DNA from: Chitinophaga ginsengisegetis
GTDB lineage: Bacteria > Bacteroidota > Bacteroidia > Chitinophagales > Chitinophagaceae
DNA: 64,000 bases
NCBI RefSeq assembly: GCF_900168065.1
Contig: NZ_FUZZ01000001.1
Span: 1,364,001 to 1,428,000, forward strand
Direction of reading: 5' to 3'
Made by a program: the position numbers and the translations under genes. This document shows, piece by piece, positions 42,717 to 51,418 of this stretch. Each line of letters opens with the position of its first letter. The first letter of the stretch is position 1. The notes below the pieces were generated by a model. It did no database searches. It worked only from the letters and a program-made list of their open reading frames with translations, and had not been told where the DNA came from.

Positions 42717-44324
42717 TTATTCTTTGTCCCACCATACTCTTTTCAGCCAGTCATCTTCCCCTATCCGGTCAATGGCAGCCTGCACGTTCACTTTGTTCTG
42801 CTCTTTTTCGGACAATGGATACTGGAACCGGCGTGGTATAGTCAGGGAGGTGGATTCATTGTTGGGCGTAGCTACCAGTTCAGGATACCCGCTCCTGCGC
42901 CAGTTGGCAAACAGTTCCGGCCCGTTCAGCATTAAAGCGATCCACAACTGGTTATTGATCTGTTTTAATTCCGTTCCCGGCTGCAGCGGATTGTTGGTTA
43001 AGAAATCAGCTATTTCCGCATCGGGGATCACCGGCCCGCCGGGGTAAAGGCTCAGCTGTTTCATGGCTGCCTCTACCCCCTTCTGATAATGCGTAGCCGC
43101 GTCTGCACCCAGTGTGAGCCCCAGGCGTACAGACGCATCTGCCAATAACAACTCCACTTCTGCATAGGTCAAATGCAGGAAGGGGGCGTTATTGCGCATA
43201 AAACAAGTATTCATCTCACATTTCAAATCACCGTTCACTGCGTTATAATTGGCGCCATTGGCGAGTTTAACTGTAACCGGACCAACCCAGTCTTCATACA
43301 CATACTTACCAGGTTTGGACCCCACCAGCCCCAGCACGCTGGCTCTTACCTGCGCGGTAATATCTTCCCTTTCAAAAGGCTTCAGCGGCACATTCTGTTT
43401 GTAACAGCGTGGTATGTAGTTGATACGTGGGTCGTTGGTATTTTTCAGCTGATCCAGGAAAGTGGTAACCAGCTTCGGCATCGCGCTTTGCTGATTGATG
43501 GCGGCCGACACGGAGTTGCCACGCAGGTCGGAATAATTATTCTGGATGTCCATGTGCTTCGTCATGCAGTTATCCGCATTGCTGATCATAACGCCGCCAT
43601 CTGCATTAAAGGCTTCCTGTATTTCCTTCTTAGCCTTTTCAGCATCACGTTTCACCAGGCGCAGGGCCAGCCTGATCCGGAGGGAATTGGCAAATTTTTT
43701 CCAGGCGGCAATATCCCCCTTGTAAAAAATTTCATTGGATACTTTATCTTTCGCAGGGTCCAGTTGCGCGGATGCGGCTTTCAGTTCTTCAAGAAAATTA
43801 TTGTAGATGTCCTGCTGCTGATCATACACAGGACGCTTCACCTGGGTGTAAAAAGCGCTGCCGGCCTGGGAATAGGGTATATCTCCATACAGATCCGTTA
43901 ACCTGGCAAAAGTATATACTTTCATGATCCGGCAGATGGCATTCAGGTTGGTTTTTGATGCTACGCCGTTGGTGCGTTCTACAGCATCTACTATATTCAC
44001 CACATCATTCTGATAACTGTTTTCCCACATTACCCACATACGCGTAATGTCTTTGATATACATGCCTCCTACCCGCGCATAATAAGCGGCGCCCAGCTGT
44101 TGCATCATCGGCATCAGCACAATGCTGTTGGTACGTTCCTGCGTAGAGAGATCTCCGGAGAACCATAGTTGTGCAAAGATCAACTGGTTCTCGGGGTTTA
44201 TTTTGCTGGACTTGGTGGGATCTGTATTCAGATCGCCGAATTTGCTGCAGGCGGATATCAGCAGCAACAGCGCCAGTAGTATATATCTCATTGAATGGTT
44301 GCTTTTAGTGTTCATGTCTGTCAT
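42717..44324 (-). CDS. susD: SusD/RagB-family nutrient-binding outer-membrane lipoprotein
   Basis: A 535-aa lipoprotein of the SusD-like_2 type. Lipobox LLISAC falls at residues 21-26; the start could be Met4 or Met12. It opens CSKFGDLNTDPTKSSKINPE, has helical TPR-like repeats through the protein, and a C-terminal AQLWIALMLNGPELFANWRR-like block (here LWIALMLNGPELFANWRRSG). It forms the lid on the SusC barrel and captures oligosaccharide. Starts 11 bp after the susC stop. Confidence 0.93.
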   Translation of the reverse strand: MTDMNTKSNHSMRYILLALLLLISACSKFGDLNTDPTKSSKINPENQLIFAQLWFSGDLSTQERTNSIVLMPMMQQLGAAYYARVGGMYIKDITRMWVMWENSYQNDVVNIVDAVERTNGVASKTNLNAICRIMKVYTFARLTDLYGDIPYSQAGSAFYTQVKRPVYDQQQDIYNNFLEELKAASAQLDPAKDKVSNEIFYKGDIAAWKKFANSLRIRLALRLVKRDAEKAKKEIQEAFNADGGVMISNADNCMTKHMDIQNNYSDLRGNSVSAAINQQSAMPKLVTTFLDQLKNTNDPRINYIPRCYKQNVPLKPFEREDITAQVRASVLGLVGSKPGKYVYEDWVGPVTVKLANGANYNAVNGDLKCEMNTCFMRNNAPFLHLTYAEVELLLADASVRLGLTLGADAATHYQKGVEAAMKQLSLYPGGPVIPDAEIADFLTNNPLQPGTELKQINNQLWIALMLNGPELFANWRRSGYPELVATPNNESTSLTIPRRFQYPLSEKEQNKVNVQAAIDRIGEDDWLKRVWWDKE

Positions 44325-44335
44325 GTTGTGATCAT

Positions 44336-47300
44336 TTAGAACTTGACATTCAGGTTAATTCCCCAGCCCCGTCTTGATGGAAGTGAGCCATATTCCAGTC
44401 CCTGCCCGTTACCGTTATTGTAATTGGAATCCGGATCCACGTTGGGGATATCTTTATAGATGATAAACGGATTCCTCGCTACCAAACCAACCGCCGCATC
44501 TTTGATCGCTAACTTCCTGTTGAAGGCGCCCGGCAACCTGTACGTCAGCGTGATTTCCCGCACTTTTACATAGGTAGCTTTGTAAATAAACGGCACCGCG
44601 ATACCATTACCATCGGAATAAAAACCACCCCAGTAAACAGAGGGATCTACTGCCCGTGTATTTTTTGTGTATACCGGTTTGCCGCCGGCATCGGTGCCGG
44701 TTTGTACTACGCCTTCAGGCACATATCCTTTTACATTTCCGGCTGCCTGCCATTCGCCGGGAGTCTTTTTGGCGGCGAGCCTTTCCTGTTCTGAAAGGAT
44801 CCATTCCTCGCGGCCCGGCAAAGTTTTCACACTGCTGCCTCTTACTACGGAGAACAGGTCTGTCATAGAGAAAATATCAGCGCCGTATTTGATGTCGAAT
44901 GCAGCATTGAGACTGAAATTCTTATAGGTAAAACGGCTCATCACACCACCGGTCCAGTCGAACACGCCTTTGCCCAATACTTTTCTGTCGGGTGTAGGTA
45001 TCGGATTTAGTGAAGATGGGTTAAGGATAATGTTTCCGTCCGGATCTCTCTGGTAGTCATATCCGAGGATAGCGCCGTATTTCTGACCGGGCATAGCGGC
45101 CACCAGCAGGCCAAGCCATCTTGCTTCTGATAAAGCAATAAACGGTACATCATCAGCCAGTGATTCTACGTTATTGATGTTGCGTGCAAAATTCAATGTG
45201 AGATCCCAGGAGAAATCCTTTTTAGATACAGGTGTACCGGACAATAACAATTCTATTCCTTTATTGGTGATCATACCGGCGTTGATGATCTGTTTCGGAT
45301 ACCCGGAAGAGATAGGCGCCGGTACAATATTGATCTGGTCCCTGGAGCGGGAGGTATAATACGTTGCATCAAAATTGAGACGGCCGTTAAAGAATTTCAG
45401 ATTGGTACCGGCTTCAAATGAGCGGGTCCTGGTGGGTTTCAGGTTAATGTTCGGTAATATTTTGGTGGCCAGGTTAGCCGGTTGCACACCGTTAAATGCC
45501 AGTGGGTAAAGACTGTAATACACATCCAGCATGTAAGGATCGGTGTCGTTACCTACTTCTGCCCAGGAAGCCCTCAGCTTACCGAACGACAATACATCGT
45601 TCTTCATTTTAAACGCATCGGTAAAAATGAAACTGGCAGATACGGATGGATAGGTATATACGTTGTTGTTTTCCGGCAAGGTAGACGAAGCATCGGTTCT
45701 CACCGTAGCATCGAGGTACAGGTAATTCTTATAGCCGAAGGTGAACAATCCATAGGCCGATCTTATTTCCCTGCGGCTGTTATTTTCTTCGATACTTTTA
45801 TCCTGGTAGCTGTTGATGCTGATAACATCTGTTACCGTCATATTGGAATAGGTAGCGGTAGTGCCTTTCCTGATACGCTGGTTAAGGCTGGCGCCGAGGC
45901 GTGCAGAGAAGTTAAGATCGGGTGTAATTTTTTTGGTAAGGGTAGCCATGAAATCGGCCTGGGTAGTGGAGTACTTCTGATTCAGTACATTCATCATGCC
46001 CGAAAGCGCCAGCGGTGTTGTACGCGGACTGTATTTCCGGTAGTCCAGGAAAGTGATATCGGTGGAAGCCCTTGCCAGGAAACTCAGCCAGCTGTTAACC
46101 GTATAGGTAGCGTTGAAAGCACCGGTGAGCCTGTCTTTCAGCGTAACGTTCGACATTTCATAAAGGATCCAGTAAGGATTCAGGCGGTAAGCGCCACCGC
46201 CCCATTCCACGTATTCACCCTTGTCGGATTTATAGGTATCGGAAAAAACAGATTGATCAATGTTATTGGCCAGGCCGTTAAAATTCTGGCCAATGTTGGT
46301 GGGCGCATCTCCCAGTCCGGCCCTGTTGTTAACCCTTTCGTTCAGATAGGTGGCCCTTACATCCACATCGAGTTTGCTGCCGAATTTAGACCGGCCGCTG
46401 AACGTAAAATTATTGCGGCGGATATCACTGTTCGGCAGGATGTCTTTATACCGCAGGTCTGAAACGGAGAAGCGGAAGTTGGACCGGTCCGTTGCGTTGG
46501 TGAGCGACAGTGTATTATTCAGGGAAGATCCTGTTCTGAAGAAGCTTCCGAAATTATCTTTTGCGAGGGCATAGGGCCTGGTTACGCCGTCGAATCCGAT
46601 GGCATTCAGACTGGGATCCAACCGGGGTCCGAAATTGGTGAACATGGTGCTTTGCGCCTGCGACTGATCCTGCGGCAATTGCCCGGAACGGCCCTGTCCA
46701 TACAGGTATTGGTTGCCATCTACTTTTGTAAGCTGGTTTTCAATGGTAGCGGTGCTGTTCAGTTCCACGCCCAATTCCTTCGACTTCGCGCCTTTTTTGG
46801 TAGTGATAAGGATTACCCCGTTGGCTGCGCTGCTACCATATAATGCAGCGGCAGAGGGGCCTTTCAGTACGCTGATTTTATCGATATCATCCGGGTTAAT
46901 AGCGGAGATGGCATCGCCCATATCCACACCTTCCGCGAACTTGGTATCGCCTACCTGGCCGTAGTTGGAATTATCCATCGGGATGCCGTCGATAACATAC
47001 AGTGGCTGGTTGTTGCCGGTAATACTGGTATTTCCGCGGATGATAACCCTTGAAGAACCGGAGGGGCCTCCGGCCGTACTGTTGATGATCAGGCCCGGCA
47101 CTTTTCCTGCGAGGGAATTGATCACGTTGGTTTCTTTTGCTTTGTTGATATCATCTCCTTTTACTTCGGAAAATGCGTAACCCAGCTCCCGTTCTTCTCT
47201 CCGGATACCGAGAGCGGTTACCACCACATCTCTGAGTGTTTCTGAACGCGACTGCAGCCTTATGTTCATGAGGCGTTGCGTTCTGGTGAGGAAGCCGGTA

Positions 47301-47554
47301 CGTTCATATCCAATCATCTGGATGATGATACTGTCGCCGCCCGCGGCTTTGATGGAATAACCGCCATCACCCGCCGAGATGGCCGTTTCCTTACTGTTTT
47401 TATTGAAGATACTTGCGCCGGGAATGACAGCGCCTTTTTCATCGGTGATGATGCCCTTTATAACAGCGGGGGCCTGCGCAGCGGCGTAATGCCGGGAAGC
47501 CGCCAACATCGTTATACATAAGTACAGATGTTTAAACTTGACAATTGCATTCAT
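44336..47554 (-). CDS. susC: SusC/RagA-family TonB-linked outer-membrane transporter
   Basis: A 1072-aa barrel protein. Parts in order: signal peptide (1-26), CarboxypepD_reg-like domain (about 30-108, IKGIITDEKGAVIPGASIFN), TonB-box-like stretch (RDVVVTALGIRREERELGYA), plug domain (about 115-235, SRVIIRGNTSITGNNQPLYV) and a 22-strand barrel ending GWGINLNVKF. It imports oligosaccharides across the outer membrane using TonB energy together with SusD. First gene of the GlcNAc operon, with a promoter and three LacI-type operator copies in the 363-bp gap upstream. Confidence 0.95.
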   Translation of the reverse strand: MNAIVKFKHLYLCITMLAASRHYAAAQAPAVIKGIITDEKGAVIPGASIFNKNSKETAISAGDGGYSIKAAGGDSIIIQMIGYERTGFLTRTQRLMNIRLQSRSETLRDVVVTALGIRREERELGYAFSEVKGDDINKAKETNVINSLAGKVPGLIINSTAGGPSGSSRVIIRGNTSITGNNQPLYVIDGIPMDNSNYGQVGDTKFAEGVDMGDAISAINPDDIDKISVLKGPSAAALYGSSAANGVILITTKKGAKSKELGVELNSTATIENQLTKVDGNQYLYGQGRSGQLPQDQSQAQSTMFTNFGPRLDPSLNAIGFDGVTRPYALAKDNFGSFFRTGSSLNNTLSLTNATDRSNFRFSVSDLRYKDILPNSDIRRNNFTFSGRSKFGSKLDVDVRATYLNERVNNRAGLGDAPTNIGQNFNGLANNIDQSVFSDTYKSDKGEYVEWGGGAYRLNPYWILYEMSNVTLKDRLTGAFNATYTVNSWLSFLARASTDITFLDYRKYSPRTTPLALSGMMNVLNQKYSTTQADFMATLTKKITPDLNFSARLGASLNQRIRKGTTATYSNMTVTDVISINSYQDKSIEENNSRREIRSAYGLFTFGYKNYLYLDATVRTDASSTLPENNNVYTYPSVSASFIFTDAFKMKNDVLSFGKLRASWAEVGNDTDPYMLDVYYSLYPLAFNGVQPANLATKILPNINLKPTRTRSFEAGTNLKFFNGRLNFDATYYTSRSRDQINIVPAPISSGYPKQIINAGMITNKGIELLLSGTPVSKKDFSWDLTLNFARNINNVESLADDVPFIALSEARWLGLLVAAMPGQKYGAILGYDYQRDPDGNIILNPSSLNPIPTPDRKVLGKGVFDWTGGVMSRFTYKNFSLNAAFDIKYGADIFSMTDLFSVVRGSSVKTLPGREEWILSEQERLAAKKTPGEWQAAGNVKGYVPEGVVQTGTDAGGKPVYTKNTRAVDPSVYWGGFYSDGNGIAVPFIYKATYVKVREITLTYRLPGAFNRKLAIKDAAVGLVARNPFIIYKDIPNVDPDSNYNNGNGQGLEYGSLPSRRGWGINLNVKF

Positions 47555-47728
47555 GGTGGTAGTGATTTTGGTTCTGGCCTAATTCGATAAGTACAAGCAG
47601 TGATCAATAAATACCCGCCCGGCTTCACTTTATCCGGAATAAAGCGCAGCGCATTCTGGTTGACTAAATACTCCCTGGCAACAACGATGAAATAATACAG
47701 GCTGTTAAAAACGATGGCTGAAATTACG

Positions 47729-47775
47729 ACCGTTAACGTACACGAAAAAAAGGTAAAAAAGAGGAATCGCCCCAA
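47729..47775 (-). promoter_or_regulatory. susC promoter with LacI-type operator O1
   Basis: On the minus strand TTG (47773-47775), 17 bp, then TACCTTTT (47748-47755), one base off TAnnTTTG. Directly downstream, 47729-47746 reads ACCGTTAACGTACACGAA on the plus strand, matching the 18-bp operator. Bound repressor would cover the transcription start. Start codon of susC is at 47554, leaving a leader of roughly 190 nt. Confidence 0.55.
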
Positions 47776-47782
47776 AGCACAA

Positions 47783-47800
47783 TTCCTGCACGTTAACGAA
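47783..47800 (-). promoter_or_regulatory. LacI-type operator O2 (inverted, weaker copy)
   Basis: Minus strand TTCGTTAACGTGCAGGAA; three differences from the copy at 47830. Centre lies 54 bp upstream of O1 in the susC direction, close to the promoter. Confidence 0.5.
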
Positions 47801-47829
47801 AGAGGTAAAGGAATTACAATATCCCTCAT

Positions 47830-47847
47830 TTCGTTAACGTACACGAA
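47830..47847 (+). promoter_or_regulatory. LacI-type operator O3
   Basis: Reads TTCGTTAACGTACACGAA, sharing 16 consecutive bases with O1. Centre about 47 bp from O2 and 101 bp from O1, spacing that would allow DNA looping between repressor dimers. About 70 bp beyond the LacI gene's stop codon. Confidence 0.65.
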
Positions 47848-47917
47848 TATAGAAATAAAAATCAGAAAATGCTATCTATCGTAAAATATTTTTTTTCCGG
47901 AGAGATAAAAATCAGGG

Positions 47918-48982
47918 TTAATTCCTGTAGTTGAGATAGTTTTCCCTTGTGATGATATCAATAGGCATGTACTGCTGCTGTTCAATCACAGCGCCGTGAA
48001 CCAGGTGGTCGTATAAAGCCATGATGCCTTTGTGTCCCTGTTCCTGCGGCTTCTGGCAAATGAGGAAATCGATCACCGACTTTCTGAGATAGTCGATATT
48101 CTCTGCGAGGAAATCATAGCCTATCAGTTTGATGTGGCCAAGACCGGCTTCTTCCAGGTAACGCCCCACCGTGGCTACCCTTGAATTGGTAACGAAGATT
48201 ATATCCACCGGCGTTTTCGCCAGTGCTTTGTGTAATTTACTTTTTACAGATTTATAGTCGGTTTGCCGGATATCGGTTTTTCTTATCTGGATGTCTGCAG
48301 GATGTGTTTTATAATATGCCCGGAACCCTTCTTCTTTCCTGAGCAGGTGATGATGCAGGTCCATTTCCCTTGATATATTAACAATCAGTACCTGCTGCCC
48401 TTCCCTTACAAGATAGCTGATGAGATGCGCCGCGAGGTAACCGCTCTGGTACAGGTCCGGCCCAATATACGTGAGGCTCCCGGCTGTTTCGATATCTGAG
48501 TTAATAAATACGAAAGGAATCTTCTTTGCCCGGCATTTCTTAGTGAAATTCAAGGACTCTTCTTCAAACATAGGCGCCAGCAGGATACCCTGGTATTCCT
48601 TCTTTAAAATTTCGTTGGCCCTGGCAGTGAACGTAGTTTTATCGTTCTGATCAAAAAAGTAAATTTCCACGGTTACCCCAAAGTCACGTATGCTGGCAGC
48701 CGCCTGCCTGATACCATTCAGTGGTGCATTCCAGTATCCTGTTTCACCGGAAGCCGCCGGGATCAGCACCGCCAGGTGAAGAAGCCTTTTGGATGCCAAT
48801 CGCCTTGCCATAATATTTGGCTGATAATCCAGGTCCTTAATAATCTCCAGTACCTTTTCCCTCGTTTTATCCGCCACACCGGTACGGTTATTCAGTACCC
48901 TGTCTACAGTGCCGATGGAAACATTTGCCCTGCGGGCAATTTCCTTCACTCCTACCAATGCTGCTTCTTTTGTATCTTTCAT
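47918..48982 (-). CDS. LacI-family transcriptional regulator of the GlcNAc locus
   Basis: A 354-aa regulator. The N-terminal HTH and hinge read VGVKEIARRANVSIGTVDRV, LNNRTGVADKTREKVLEIIK and MARRLASKR. The periplasmic-binding-protein-like sensor follows from HLAVLIPAASG to the end (peripla_BP_4-like, with GPDLYQSGYLAAHLI). It lies between the susC operon and the chitinase gene. The 18-bp palindromes on both sides carry the central-CG symmetry expected of LacI operators (TGTACGTACA). Inducer is probably GlcNAc-6-P or a chito-oligosaccharide; inference. Same strand as the operon, but the operators and promoter lie after its stop, so it has its own transcript. Confidence 0.9.
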   Translation of the reverse strand: MKDTKEAALVGVKEIARRANVSIGTVDRVLNNRTGVADKTREKVLEIIKDLDYQPNIMARRLASKRLLHLAVLIPAASGETGYWNAPLNGIRQAAASIRDFGVTVEIYFFDQNDKTTFTARANEILKKEYQGILLAPMFEEESLNFTKKCRAKKIPFVFINSDIETAGSLTYIGPDLYQSGYLAAHLISYLVREGQQVLIVNISREMDLHHHLLRKEEGFRAYYKTHPADIQIRKTDIRQTDYKSVKSKLHKALAKTPVDIIFVTNSRVATVGRYLEEAGLGHIKLIGYDFLAENIDYLRKSVIDFLICQKPQEQGHKGIMALYDHLVHGAVIEQQQYMPIDIITRENYLNYRN

Positions 48983-49148
48983 TAACTGGTTTATTGAGCA
49001 TTCAATTATTCGGCTTACAGTAGCGAAGGTATGCCTGTTCCGGCAAAACCTGCTATACCAGCCGGTAATACATCAAAAATACTAATTTAATCCTGTTTTC
49101 ATCTATTCCTGCCTCCCACACTAATGCCTGATATTTTTATTGTAAAAC

Positions 49149-49192
49149 TTGGAAATGAAGAAATAAAAGCTATTTTTGTGTACGTACACGAA
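49149..49192 (+). promoter_or_regulatory. Chitinase promoter overlapped by LacI-type operator O4
   Basis: TTG (49149-49151), 19 bp, then TATTTTTG (49171-49178), a full match to TAnnTTTG. The operator TTTGTGTACGTACACGAA at 49175-49192 overlaps the -7 box and the start point; it is the most symmetric of the four copies, with one mismatch from a perfect 18-bp palindrome. Confidence 0.78.
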
Positions 49193-49428
49193 AATAGGTA
49201 AAAAAACGTTCGCCCAAAAACATACCTCCCATCATTGAGAAAGCAGGTCTTAAAAGACAGGCTTCCATGCTGCATTATTGTACCACTTCTTTAAGGGTAT
49301 AACGATGATGGCTACCCGATTGTATAACATCAGCCAAATCATGGATTCCCGGTAATTTCCGCACCGGGTAAAACCAGCTATTTAAAATATTTCCGCTTAT
49401 CATTTACTGTTCATTTAAACCAAAGAAA
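49193..49428 (+). other. Long leader of the chitinase transcript
   Basis: About 240 nt lie between the predicted start point and the ATG at 49429. No gene is seen. Short hairpins are possible (CCCGGTAA/TTTCCGCACCGGG-like at about 49347-49370, and GTCTTAAAAGAC at about 49248-49259). The leader may stabilise the mRNA or carry post-transcriptional control; nothing more can be claimed. Confidence 0.4.
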
Positions 49429-51261
49429 ATGAAACAAAAACTAGTCGTATCCGCTATCCTGGTGTTACTTATTTCCGGCTGTACAAAAATCCGGTATATG
49501 CTTAACACAAACAAAACAGGGCATATGTCCACACTGCAACTGGAAGAAACCGGGTTTAAGATAGTGGCCTATCTGCCTAAATATACTTCCACACTCGCAG
49601 ATCATATCAATGCCTTCGATTTCTCAAAAGTCACCCACCTGAACATTGCATTCTTTAACCCGGATGTAAACGGTAACTTCCCTGCATCACAAGGCACCGG
49701 GCTGGATACCATTGTGTCAAAAGCGCATCTTAACAACGTTAAAGTGCTGTTGTCGCTCGGTGGCGGCTCCAATCAGAGCCAGTATGCCAACCTGCTCACT
49801 GCAGCCAACAGGGCCGCCTTCATTACCAAAGTGGTCAACCTCGTATCACAATACAATGTGGACGGTATAGATGTAGACCTGGAAGGAGATAACATCGATG
49901 AAAACTACGAAGCATTTATCACCGGGTTGTCGGCTCAACTCAAACCCAACGGAAAACTGCTCACCGCAGCCGTTGCCTGGTGGACGCGCGACCGCGTTAC
50001 AGATTCCTGTCTCACTGCCTTTGACTTTATAAACGTAATGGCCTACGACAAAGCCGGCGACGAACATTCGCCATACAGCTATGCGAAACAACATGTGGAA
50101 TACTGGAAAGGACAACGAGGACTGGCAGCAAATAAAATAGTGGTAGGCGTGCCGTTCTACGGGCTATACACGGCATCCGGCAATTTACAATCCATGAAAT
50201 TCAGTGAGATCACCGCACAATATCCCGGCGCCGAAAACAAAGACACCGTGCGGCGCACAGATGGCAACGTAGTTAACTACAACGGCATCCCCACCATTCA
50301 GAATAAAACAGCCTATGCCCAACAGGAAGCCGGCGGCATTATGTTCTGGCAGGTACTCCAGGATGCAGGCGGATCGCTTTCCCTGCTCAATGCTATTCAT
50401 GACAAAATAAACAGCAGCACCGGATGGGCGCATCCCTACATCACCTGGAAATTTGACCTCAGCTCACCGGCGTCTGCCACCTTCACCGACTCCACCGCTG
50501 CCAAAGCCTCTGTTTCCGTAAAAGGAACACCCGGCTTTCTCCCTGCTCCGCCATATGGCTACGGGCGGGTATTTCTGCCGGCCACCTGCGGCGGATACTT
50601 TCAGCTGCAGCCAGGCACTAATCCTCCCGGCCTGAAAATCGCCGCCAGCTCCACCAACACCCCAGCAAAACTTTCGTGGTATACTATCGACGAGGCAAAG
50701 CCACTGGCAGCACTCACTTTTAATCTCAACCTCAATGCTGCCTTAACAAACGGCCAGCTGATCATTCCGTTTGGCTACAGCACCACCAGCAGCAGTACCT
50801 TTAATAACACCAACCAGCTCACTTCCGTTAACACACCCGGCGTTTTCGCAGCTATCCGCCTGGATTTTTACGGCGGCAATTTTGCCACCCTCTCCTACCG
50901 CAATGCTACCTTCGGATACACCACCATCAACAATACGGTATTCAATAAAACCGGGAACTATAAAATTGAATTATACTGCAACAACAGCAGCGCAGGAGAG
51001 AATTATACAAAAGGCGCCAACAGCTATACACTGCCGGCACAAACCTATAATCTTTGGGTAAATGATGTGCTGATACAAGGCGCTTCTTCCTTAACAAACT
51101 TCCCGGCTACCGGGGAACTGGCGGCCCTTAGCACCATCAATAGTTTTTCTTTCAACGCATCAGGCAATACAGGAACACCTGGTACCACGCCGCCAACAAG
51201 TGCTAATTCACTGCTGGCTACGTTGAGTAATATTTTTATCAGTTTTGATTTGAAGAACTAA
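49429..51261 (+). CDS. GH18 chitinase lipoprotein with C-terminal beta-rich domain
   Basis: A 610-aa lipoprotein (lipobox LISGC, Cys18). The GH18 barrel (residues about 40-340) has VKVLLSLGGGSNQ and the intact catalytic motif DGIDVDLE (Asp145, Asp148, Asp150, Glu152), then FINVMAYDKAG and GVPFYGLY. Residues 345-610 form a beta-rich Thr/Ser/Asn-rich domain of no recognised family, likely a glycan-binding module. It would cleave chitin or chito-oligosaccharides at the cell surface. Divergent from the LacI gene and sharing its operator with the susC operon. Confidence 0.92.
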   Translation: MKQKLVVSAILVLLISGCTKIRYMLNTNKTGHMSTLQLEETGFKIVAYLPKYTSTLADHINAFDFSKVTHLNIAFFNPDVNGNFPASQGTGLDTIVSKAHLNNVKVLLSLGGGSNQSQYANLLTAANRAAFITKVVNLVSQYNVDGIDVDLEGDNIDENYEAFITGLSAQLKPNGKLLTAAVAWWTRDRVTDSCLTAFDFINVMAYDKAGDEHSPYSYAKQHVEYWKGQRGLAANKIVVGVPFYGLYTASGNLQSMKFSEITAQYPGAENKDTVRRTDGNVVNYNGIPTIQNKTAYAQQEAGGIMFWQVLQDAGGSLSLLNAIHDKINSSTGWAHPYITWKFDLSSPASATFTDSTAAKASVSVKGTPGFLPAPPYGYGRVFLPATCGGYFQLQPGTNPPGLKIAASSTNTPAKLSWYTIDEAKPLAALTFNLNLNAALTNGQLIIPFGYSTTSSSTFNNTNQLTSVNTPGVFAAIRLDFYGGNFATLSYRNATFGYTTINNTVFNKTGNYKIELYCNNSSAGENYTKGANSYTLPAQTYNLWVNDVLIQGASSLTNFPATGELAALSTINSFSFNASGNTGTPGTTPPTSANSLLATLSNIFISFDLKN

Positions 51262-51274
51262 GTGCCGGATTTCA

Positions 51275-51316
51275 TTAAAGCGCCTGATTCTCTTAAGAAG
51301 AGATCGGGCGCTTTAA
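51275..51316 (+). terminator. Terminator after chitinase
   Basis: TTAAAGCGCC at the left pairs with GGCGCTTTAA at the right, continued by TCTCTT/AAGAGA near the loop with one small mismatch, followed by TTTC. Lies 14-55 bp after the chitinase stop. Confidence 0.8.
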
Positions 51317-51418
51317 TTTCAAAGCGACCTTCCACCTGGTGTTTTTTTGATAAATTTTATTATCTTAGGTTAGTATTAATACTACGGCCCCATATTGTTA
51401 ATTAATTATTCCTATTCC

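Noticed and set aside
45482..46462. 326-codon open frame antisense to susC
   Set aside because: Mirror of the high-G+C third positions of susC; no domain, signal or start context.
47551..47844. 97-codon open frame in the susC promoter gap
   Set aside because: It spans the operators and promoter, and its sequence has no family look.
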